In this document: piece after piece, positions 18,717 to 26,600 of the stretch | Layout: the number at the start of each line of letters is the position of its first letter | Position numbering within the stretch: the stretch's first letter is position 1 | Source of the DNA: Cronobacter malonaticus LMG 23826 | GTDB lineage: Bacteria; Pseudomonadota; Gammaproteobacteria; Enterobacterales; Enterobacteriaceae | Reading direction: 5' to 3' | NCBI RefSeq assembly: GCF_001277215.2 | Contig: NZ_CP013940.1 | Location: forward strand, 930,001 to 994,000 | DNA: 64,000 bases | Program-made: the position numbers and the translations under genes | Notes under the pieces: generated by a model | Database searches by the model: none | Told to the model about the DNA's origin: nothing | The model's input: only the letters and a program-made list of their open reading frames with translations

Positions 18717-19490
18717 TTACGCCTGCGCCTGTAACAGCAGCAGGTCGATAAGCATCACCAGATTGGATTCAAACGAGGTGATCCCCGCCGCTTCGGCGGC
18801 GAAATGGATAGCCTCGTCATAGAGTGGAAAATGCAGCCCGGACAGTGCCGCCAGCGGATTTGGCGACGCGCGGGTAAACGCCACCACCTCCATACCGACA
18901 TTGCGGGCGATGCGCGCTTTGTCGAGTACCTGCTCCGTTTCGCCGCTGCGCGATACCGCAATAAACACTTCATAGCGCGCCGCGTTGCTGAGAAAAATAT
19001 TACGGCTGTCGCCGGGGCCGGAGATAAACGCCGTCTTGCCGAGCACCTGTAGCTTTTTGGTCAGATATTCCGCGAAGAGATACGAAAACCCCGCGCCGTA
19101 GAGAAAAAAACGCTCCTTTTCCCGCAACAGTTCGCTGAAAGCCGCGATCTTTTCGGGCGTCACCCAGCGAAAGGTCTGCTGATAATTGCCGACAAAGCGG
19201 TTAAACAGGGCGGGCAGGGCGTCGGGCGCGGCATCGGGTTTGATGGCGAGATGGGGCGTATCAGTGAGCAGTTGCTTACAGTGCCAGATAAGCTCACTGT
19301 AACCGCTGAAGCCAAGCTTATGGCACAGCCGCATGATGGTGGCGGTGGAGACAAACGTCTCCTGCGCCAGCGCCCGCACCGTGATATTCCCCACCCGCAG
19401 CGGATGCGCCGTCAGGTGGGAAAGCACGCGATACTCGGCGCGCGTCAGCGACTCGCCGCGCATCAGCAGCGGGGTCAGGCGGTTATCCAT
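18717..19490 (-). CDS. RpiR/MurR-family transcriptional regulator
   Basis: 257-residue regulator with an N-terminal RpiR helix-turn-helix (LTRAEYRVLSHLTAHP...LAQETFVSTATIMRLCHKLGFSGYSELI) and a C-terminal SIS sugar-isomerase fold (about 110-240; GAGFSYLFAEYLTKKLQ, AVSRSGETEQVLDKARIA) for sensing a phosphosugar. Start set at ATG 19490 (MDNRLTPLLMRGE), which overlaps the sseA stop by one base (TAATG), implying translational coupling. A longer version from 19532 would lie inside sseA. It is the likely regulator of the aglAB operon upstream; Klebsiella agl genes also have an RpiR-type regulator. Operator unknown. Confidence 0.82.
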   Translation of the reverse strand: MDNRLTPLLMRGESLTRAEYRVLSHLTAHPLRVGNITVRALAQETFVSTATIMRLCHKLGFSGYSELIWHCKQLLTDTPHLAIKPDAAPDALPALFNRFVGNYQQTFRWVTPEKIAAFSELLREKERFFLYGAGFSYLFAEYLTKKLQVLGKTAFISGPGDSRNIFLSNAARYEVFIAVSRSGETEQVLDKARIARNVGMEVVAFTRASPNPLAALSGLHFPLYDEAIHFAAEAAGITSFESNLVMLIDLLLLQAQA

Positions 19491-20338
19491 TATGACGCCG
19501 GTTCGATGGGCAGATCGTCGCGCGCGCCCCATTCACTCCAGGAGCCGTCATAGAGCTTCACATCGCTGGCCTCAAGGGTGGCGAGAGCGAGCATCACGAC
19601 CGCCGCCGTCACGCCGGAGCCGCAGCTGGCGATAATCGGGCGATGCAGATCCACGCCCTGGGCCGCGAATATTTCGCGCAGTTCGTCGGTGGTTTTCAGC
19701 TGGCCTTTGACCACCAGATCGGTCCACGGCACGTTCAGCGCGCCGGGAATATGGCCGCGCCGCAGGCCCGGTCGCGGCTCGTCGGCTTCGGCGTTAAAGC
19801 GCGCCGCCGGACGGGCGTCAACAAGCTGTGCGGTTTTCTCATGGCTTGCCAGTAAGACATCCGTCAGGCGTTTGACCAGCCCGTCGTCAAATTTGGCTTC
19901 AAAGTCGCCTTCCGGCGCGTCGACCATACCCTCTTCCAGCGGAAAACCGTCGCGCTGCCATTCGGCAAGGCCGCCCGCCAGAATCGACACATTTTGTACG
20001 CCGAAGGCGCGCAGCATCCACCAGGCGCGCGGTGCCGAGAAGAGGTTGCCTTCGTCATAAACAATCAAATGTTTGTCGTGGCTGACGCCCAGCTCGCGCA
20101 TCGCGACCGCGAACGCTTCCGGGCGCGGCATCATATGGGGCAGGGGCGTTGAATGATCGGACAGCGCCTCGATATCGAAAAAGCGCGCACCGGGAAGATG
20201 GCCCGCGCGATACTCTTGCGCCATATTGCGCAGGTGCTCCTGGCCCGCAGGGGCCATACGGGCGTCGAGGATCTGAATTTCCGGGTCGTCGATATGCTCT
20301 GCAAGCCAGTGGCTCGCGACAAAAAAGGATGTGGACAT
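19490..20338 (-). CDS. sseA: 3-mercaptopyruvate sulfurtransferase SseA
   Basis: Rhodanese-fold enzyme of two tandem domains (282 residues, 281 in E. coli) transferring sulfur from 3-mercaptopyruvate to thiols or cyanide. The catalytic Cys lies in SCGSGVTAAV near residue 238; the CGSGVTA loop is the mercaptopyruvate-type signature, distinct from the CRKGVTA loop of thiosulfate rhodaneses. Starts 92 bases after aglB, and its stop overlaps the next gene's start. All four minus-strand genes here could be one transcript, although sseA's usual neighbours do not include sugar genes. Confidence 0.95.
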   Translation of the reverse strand: MSTSFFVASHWLAEHIDDPEIQILDARMAPAGQEHLRNMAQEYRAGHLPGARFFDIEALSDHSTPLPHMMPRPEAFAVAMRELGVSHDKHLIVYDEGNLFSAPRAWWMLRAFGVQNVSILAGGLAEWQRDGFPLEEGMVDAPEGDFEAKFDDGLVKRLTDVLLASHEKTAQLVDARPAARFNAEADEPRPGLRRGHIPGALNVPWTDLVVKGQLKTTDELREIFAAQGVDLHRPIIASCGSGVTAAVVMLALATLEASDVKLYDGSWSEWGARDDLPIEPAS

Positions 20339-20430
20339 GGCGTTCTCCGTGTCATCGCTGAGAAACGGATTGTCAGCGCTTTTTCACCTCGCCACAAGCC
20401 ATCATTATTGATGTCGCGAGCAGGCTCCGG

Positions 20431-21798
20431 TTATGACGCCGCTTCTCCGTTCACCCAGGCTTTTTGCAGCGCCGGCCAGTAATCGCGGTTCGCCTCGATC
20501 ATGTCGTCAAGGATCGCTTTGGCGTGCTGCATCGTGGGGACAGTACGGTTAAGTGTAAACGCCTGCAGCGCTTTTTCGTAACTGCCTTCCAGTGTGGCTT
20601 CTACCAGCAGTTGCTCGGAGGCGAGCTGCTGCATCAGCAGCGTCTGGTGGAACAGCGGCACCGCGCCCATACGCACCGGCTCCGGCCCGGCGGCGGTGAT
20701 ATACGCCGGCACTTCCACCATCGCGTCGTAAGGCAGGTTGGCGATAGCGCCTTTGTTTTCGACAATCACCAGATGCCGCTGGCGTAAATCAAACGCCAGC
20801 GAGCAGGCGACATCAACAATAAACGCGCCGTGGACGCCCACATGGAACGCATCCGGCAGGATACCGGTACGCTTGTACTCTTCCGCCGCCGCGAACAGTT
20901 TTTTCTCGCGCCCGTCCATCACTTCATTAGCGCGGGTGTAATCCGGGTTCTGATTCTCGACGATGTCGTTTGGCATCAGGTAATACTGTAAATATGGGTT
21001 CGGCAGATAATCCGGGAAGTGATCCATAATCGGCTTAATGTTGCGCCAGGTTTTCACCCATGACGGATCGGAGTGCTGCGGATCGGTCTGCGCCGCGTCT
21101 TCGGTCAGCAGGCCGAATCTCGCGATATGACGGCGCAGCGCGGGCAGTTGATCCTCGCCATCCACCAGCACGCGGGTGAACCAGCCGAAGTGGTTCAGGC
21201 CGAAGTAATCCACTTCAAGCTTATGGCGGTCGACCCCGAGAATCGCGCCCATGTTGCGCATCGCCGCCACCGGCATGTCGCAGATATTCAGCACGCGGGC
21301 GGTGGGGCGCAGGCGTCGCACGCCTTCCGCCACAATCGCCGCCGGGTTGGAGTAGTTCACAATCCAGGCCTTGCTGTCGGCGTAGCGTTCCACCATGTCG
21401 ATAAGTTCTACCATCGGCAGAATGGTGCGCAGGCCGTAAGCGAGGCCGCCAGGTCCGCAGGTTTCCTGGCCCACCACGCCGTGACGCAGCGGGATTTTTT
21501 CATCCTGCTCGCGCATTTTGTACTGGCCGACGCGCATCTGGGCGAAGACAAAATGCGCGCCGCTGAACGCCACTTCCGGGGCGCTGGTGGTGGTGAATTT
21601 AATGGTCTGGCTGTGATCGCGGATCACTTTCTCCACCACTGGCGCGATCGTCTCCTGACGCGCGCTGTCGATGTCATAGAGACGAATTTCGGCAAGCGGA
21701 AAATCGCTTAAGCGCACCATCAGGCTTTTCACAATACCCGGCGTATAGGTGCTGCCGCCGCCGGCGATAGCAAGAATAAAGGGAGGTTTCAACATCAT
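20431..21798 (-). CDS. aglB: 6-phospho-alpha-glucosidase AglB (GH4)
   Basis: GH4 enzyme of 455 residues that hydrolyses phosphorylated alpha-glucosides by an NAD- and metal-dependent mechanism. N-terminal Rossmann motif AGGGSTYTPGIV. The CDMP motif begins at Cys173; in GH4 this motif marks 6-phospho-alpha-glucosidases (beta-type enzymes have CNVP/CNIP), which I take as direct evidence of anomeric specificity. NHFGW near 202 carries further metal/active-site residues. Starts nine bases after aglA with AGGAGC upstream; two ATGs are possible (21798 or 21795). With AglA it would split maltose-6'-phosphate or phosphorylated sucrose isomers. Confidence 0.88.
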   Translation of the reverse strand: MMLKPPFILAIAGGGSTYTPGIVKSLMVRLSDFPLAEIRLYDIDSARQETIAPVVEKVIRDHSQTIKFTTTSAPEVAFSGAHFVFAQMRVGQYKMREQDEKIPLRHGVVGQETCGPGGLAYGLRTILPMVELIDMVERYADSKAWIVNYSNPAAIVAEGVRRLRPTARVLNICDMPVAAMRNMGAILGVDRHKLEVDYFGLNHFGWFTRVLVDGEDQLPALRRHIARFGLLTEDAAQTDPQHSDPSWVKTWRNIKPIMDHFPDYLPNPYLQYYLMPNDIVENQNPDYTRANEVMDGREKKLFAAAEEYKRTGILPDAFHVGVHGAFIVDVACSLAFDLRQRHLVIVENKGAIANLPYDAMVEVPAYITAAGPEPVRMGAVPLFHQTLLMQQLASEQLLVEATLEGSYEKALQAFTLNRTVPTMQHAKAILDDMIEANRDYWPALQKAWVNGEAAS

Positions 21799-21807
21799 CA
21801 GCTCCTG

Positions 21808-23352
21808 TCAGAGAAACATTTCAACGGCTTCACGCATTTTTTTCACATGCAGCCCGTAGACCACCTGAACGTTATTACCTTGTTTTATCACCGCTTTCGC
21901 GCCGGTCGCTTTCAGACGCGGTTCATCGATAACGGCCACGTCGCGCACCGTGACGCGCAGACGGGTGTAACAGTTATCCACCACTTCGATATTGGCCCGG
22001 CCGCCCAGCCCTTCGATAATCGCTTCGCCCAGACCGTCGTTTGTGCCCTTCGCCTGGTATTCCTGTTTGCTGTAGAGGCGCGTCTCCTGGTCGTCATCCT
22101 CGCGGCCCGGCGTTTTCATGTTGAAGCGCAGGATCAGGAAGCGGAACACGGTGAAGTAGAGCACCGCCATAATCAGCCCCACCAGCAGATACATCGGCCA
22201 GTTCGATTTCGTCGTGCCGAGCGGCAGGTTGTAGAGAATGAAATCGATAATGCCGTTAGCGCCGATGGCGTGAACGTCCAGCAGATAAAACAGCATCATG
22301 CCGATGCCGGTCAGCACCGCGTGCACCACAAACAGCAGCGGGGCGATAAACAGGAATGAAAATTCGATAGGTTCGGTAACGCCGACCAAAAGCGACGTCA
22401 GCGCCGCCGGGATCAGAATCGCTTTAGCGGCGGCTCTGCGCTCTGGTTTGGCCGTCATATACATCGCCAGCGCCGCCGCGGGCAGGCCGAACATTTTGCT
22501 GATGCCGCGCGCGTCCCAGACCACGGTTGGGCTTAACTGCGTGACGGAAGGGCAGGCCATCTCGGCAAAGTAGATGTTGCGCGCGCCCTGGTAGACCGTA
22601 CCGCAGACCTCCTGGGTGCCGCCGAGTTCGGTATAGAGAAACGGGGTATAGACAAGGTGATGCAGGCCGGTGGGAACCAGAATGCGCTCCAGGAAGCCAT
22701 ACACCGCCACGCCAAACGGGCCTGCGCCTTTAATCGCCAGCGCCATCGCGCTGATGCCGTGCTGGGCGAAGGGCCAGATCTCACTCATCACTACGCCTAA
22801 TACCATCGAGACCGGCAGCATAATGATGGCGACAAAGCAGTGGCCGGAGTAAATCGCCATCGCGCCCGAGAACTGCACGCCGGAGTAGCGGTTATAGAGC
22901 CAGCCGGAGAGCGCGCCAGTCAGAATGCCCGCGAACACGCCCATCTCCAGCACCTGCACGCCAAGCACCATGCTTTGCCCGGCCGCGCGCATCTGATCGG
23001 CCGGTGCCAGTTCGCCCTGCAACTGTAACGTCACATTCATGGCGTTGATAAAAACAATAAACGTCACCAGCCCTGTCAGCGCCGCGTAGCCTTTGTCGCG
23101 CGCCGCGAGACCAATGGGAATGCCGACGGCGAAGACCAGCGCCAGGTTCGCCAGCACCGAGACCGCCGATTTGGCGATAAGCTGGCCGGTGTGCTGCAGC
23201 GCCGGATGGCCGAGAAACGGCAGATAACCCGCCAGGCTGCCGTTGCCGAGTACGTTACCGAAGGCGATAAACAGGCCGACAATCGGCAGGATTAATACCG
23301 GTCCGTAAAGGGACTTGCCAAAGTTTTGTAGGGCGTTTACGGCGTATCTCAT
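21808..23352 (-). CDS. aglA: PTS alpha-glucoside transporter subunit IICB AglA
   Basis: Glucose-family PTS permease of 514 residues: EIIC domain (about 1-410, multiple membrane helices; GITEPIEF-type motif VGVTEPIEFSFLF) and EIIB domain at the C-terminus with the phosphorylated Cys461 in VVDNCYTRLRV. No EIIA domain is present, so it must be phosphorylated by a separate EIIA, probably the glucose EIIA (Crr), not in this window. Resembles Klebsiella AglA and E. coli GlvCB/MalX. First gene of aglA-aglB, divergent from yfhM, with a good CRP site 146 bases upstream. Confidence 0.88.
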   Translation of the reverse strand: MRYAVNALQNFGKSLYGPVLILPIVGLFIAFGNVLGNGSLAGYLPFLGHPALQHTGQLIAKSAVSVLANLALVFAVGIPIGLAARDKGYAALTGLVTFIVFINAMNVTLQLQGELAPADQMRAAGQSMVLGVQVLEMGVFAGILTGALSGWLYNRYSGVQFSGAMAIYSGHCFVAIIMLPVSMVLGVVMSEIWPFAQHGISAMALAIKGAGPFGVAVYGFLERILVPTGLHHLVYTPFLYTELGGTQEVCGTVYQGARNIYFAEMACPSVTQLSPTVVWDARGISKMFGLPAAALAMYMTAKPERRAAAKAILIPAALTSLLVGVTEPIEFSFLFIAPLLFVVHAVLTGIGMMLFYLLDVHAIGANGIIDFILYNLPLGTTKSNWPMYLLVGLIMAVLYFTVFRFLILRFNMKTPGREDDDQETRLYSKQEYQAKGTNDGLGEAIIEGLGGRANIEVVDNCYTRLRVTVRDVAVIDEPRLKATGAKAVIKQGNNVQVVYGLHVKKMREAVEMFL

Positions 23353-23675
23353 TTAGCTCTCTCTTTTTTATCGTCTGGCTAAACCACCTGATGTGCAGAG
23401 GCACCGCTCAAAGGTAGCAACCCGCCGCCTTCAAAATCCAGTTATCTGATTGTTTTAAAAACAAATAACTCCAAAAGTAACATGTAACGTTATGCACTGT
23501 GATCGCGGTAACATCCGGGGGCAGGTGAAGAGAAAGGCAGCGTTTTGCAGGTCGTTGCAAGGAATTTGCAAAGCATCTTCCGCTATTCATTTTTGGTGGT
23601 TTTTTTTTGTCACAGCTTTTAAGCATAATAGCCGCCGTTACCGGCAACCGACGGCCACTACGGCCAGGGAAAACT
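23353..23675. other. Divergent control region between aglA and yfhM
   Basis: 323 bases with no convincing gene. It contains a CRP-like site (23498-23513), the perfect palindrome TAACGTTA (23485-23492), and T-rich DNA near 23597-23608 upstream of yfhM. The start of yfhM is placed at 23676, so in-frame upstream sequence from 23607 is treated as leader. Confidence 0.6.
23498..23513. promoter_or_regulatory. Predicted CRP-binding site for the agl operon
   Basis: TGTGATCGCGGTAACA matches TGTGA-N6-TCACA with one mismatch. Fits catabolite control of a PTS sugar operon; it could also serve yfhM on the other strand. Confidence 0.6.
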
Positions 23676-26600
23676 ATGAAATCATTGCGTCTGGCTGTCA
23701 TCGCGACAGCGTTACTGGCGTCTTTCACTCTCGGCGGGTGCGACGACAAGGAGAGTGCTTCCGCCGATTCCACCGCGCCTGCGGCCCAGAGCAGCGCTCC
23801 GGCGTCCCAGGCAAAGCCCCAGGCGGCTGACCTGCAAAAACTGGCGCAGCAAAGCGCTGGCAAACCGCTCAAATTACTGGACGCCTCCGAGGTTCAGCTT
23901 GATGGTGCCAGTACGATGGTGCTCACCTTCTCTGTGCCGCTCGATCCCAACCAGGATTTCGGCCGCGTGGTGCATCTTGTCGATAAGAAAGAGGGCAAGG
24001 TGGACGGCGCGTGGGAGCTTGCGCCGAATTTAAAAGAGCTGCGCCTGCGCCATCTGGAGCCGAACCGTGAACTGGTGCTGAGCGTCGATCGTGAACTGCT
24101 GGCGCTCAATAAAGCCACTTTCGGCATAGCGTATGAAAAAAACCTGACCACGCGCGATATCGCGCCAAGCGTCGGGTTTGCCAGCCGCGGCTCGCTGCTG
24201 CCGACCAAAGTCGTGCAGGGGCTGCCGGTGATGGCGCTCAATATCTCAAGCGTTGACGTTAACTTTTACCGGGTGAAACCGGAATCGCTGGCGGCGATGG
24301 TGAGCCAGTGGGAATACCGTAATTCACTCAGCAACTGGGAATCAGACCAGCTGCTGAAAATGGCGGATCTGGTCTACACCGGGCGTTTTGATCTCAACCC
24401 GGCCCGCAACACGCGCGAAAAACTGCTGCTGCCGTTAAGCGACATCAAGCCGCTGCAACAGCCGGGCGTCTATCTGGCGGTGATGAACCAGGCGGGGCAC
24501 TACAACTACAGCAACGCCGCGACGCTCTTTACGCTAAGCGACGTCGGTCTTTCGCTGCACCGCTACCACGACCGCATGGATATCTTCACCCAGAGCCTGG
24601 AGAACGGTGCGGCGCAAAGCGGCGTTGAAGTGCGTCTGCTGAATGACAAAGGGCAGACGCTGGCGCAAGCGACCAGTGACGGCACCGGACACGTGCGTCT
24701 GGATAACCCGAAAGAGGCGGCGCTGGTGCTGGCCCGTATGGGCGAGCAGACCACGATGCTCGATCTCAACCTGCCAGCGCTGGATCTGGCGGAGTTTGAT
24801 ATTGACGGCGATCGCGGCTACAGCAAACAGTTCTTTATGTTCGGCCCGCGCGATCTTTACCGCCCAGGCGAGACGGTGATCGTCAATGCACTGCTGCGCG
24901 ACAGCGACGGCAAGCCGCTGACGGCGCAGCCGGTGAAATTCGAAGTGGTGCGCCCGGACGGCCAGGTGGCGCGCACGCAGGTGGTGGAGCCGAATAACGG
25001 GCTTTATCAACTGACCTGGAAACTGGATGCTCAGGCCGCCACCGGCCAGTGGGTGATCCGCGCCAATACCGGCGACAACCAGAACCGCAACTGGCTCTTC
25101 CATGTGGAAGACTTTATGCCGGAGCGGATGGCGCTCAACCTCAACGTGCAGAAAACGCCGCTGGCACCTTCTGATGCTGTTAATTTCGGTATCGAAGGTC
25201 ATTACCTCTACGGCGCGCCTGCGGCGGGCAACAGCCTGCAGGGCCAACTCTATCTGCGTCCGCTGCGTGACGCGGTGGCGCAACTGCCGGGCTTCCAGTT
25301 CGGCAATATCGCGGAAGAAAACCTCTCCCGCAGCCTGGATGAAGTGCAGCTCAATCTTGACGATGCGGGTGTCGCGCAGGTCGCTACCGAAAGCCAATGG
25401 CAGGATGTACGTTCGCCGCTGCGTCTGATTTTGCAGGCGAGCCTGCTGGAATCAGGCGGTCGCCCGGTGACGCGTCGCGTTGAACAGGCCATCTGGCCTG
25501 CCGATGCGCTGGTGGGCATTCGCCCGCAGTTTGGTGAGAAAGCCGTCTACGACTACCGTACCGACGATACCGTCAGTCAGCCGATGGTCGATGAAAACGG
25601 CAATGCCGGTTTCGATATCGTCTATGCCAACGCGCAGGGTGAAAAAGTCGCGGTCAAAGGGCTCAAAGTGCGCCTGGTGCGTGAGCGCCGCGATTACTAC
25701 TGGAACTGGTCAGATTCTGAAGGCTGGCTGTCGCAGTTCGATCAGAAAGATCTGGTGGAAGCCGAGCAGACTATCGATCTGGCAGCAGGTGAAACCGGCA
25801 AAGTCAGCTTCCCGGTGGAGTGGGGTTCCTATCGTCTGGAAGTCGTCTCGCCTGACGATCTCGTCAGCAGCGTGCGCTTCTGGGCGGGTTACAGCTGGCA
25901 GGATAACAACGACGGTGCCAGCGCGCCGCGCCCGGACCGTGTGACGCTGAAAATTGATAAGCCGTTCTATCAGCCTGGCGACACTATCAAGCTGCACATC
26001 GCCGCGCCAGCCGCAGGCAAAGGCTATGCGATGGTGGAATCCTCTGAAGGCCCGCTGTGGTGGCAGGAGATCGACGTGCCGGAGAAAGGGCTCGATCTGG
26101 ACATTCCGGTGGATAAAGCCTGGAAGCGCCACGATCTCTATCTCAGCACGCTGGTGGTGCGTCCGGGCGATAAATCCCGCTCCGCGACGCAAAAACGCGC
26201 GGTCGGCCTGCTGCATCTGCCGATGGGTGATGAAAACCGTCGTCTCAATTTGTCGCTGGAAACCCCCGCGAAGATGCGCCCGGACAGCACGCTGTCGGTG
26301 AAAGTGAAAGCCAGCGTGAAAAACGGCGAGCTGCCGAAGCAGATCAACGTGCTGGTTTCCGCCGTAGACAGCGGCGTGCTTAACATCACCGACTACGTCA
26401 CGCCGGATCCGTGGCGTGGCTTCTTTGGCAAGAAACGCTATGGCGCGGATATCTACGATATCTACGGCCAGGTCATTGAAGGACAGGGCCGTCTGGCGGC
26501 ACTGCGCTTTGGTGGCGACGGCGATGAGCTGAACCGCGGCGGCAAACCGCCGGTCAACCATGTGACTATCATCGCTGAACAGGCGGTGCCGGTGCAGTTG

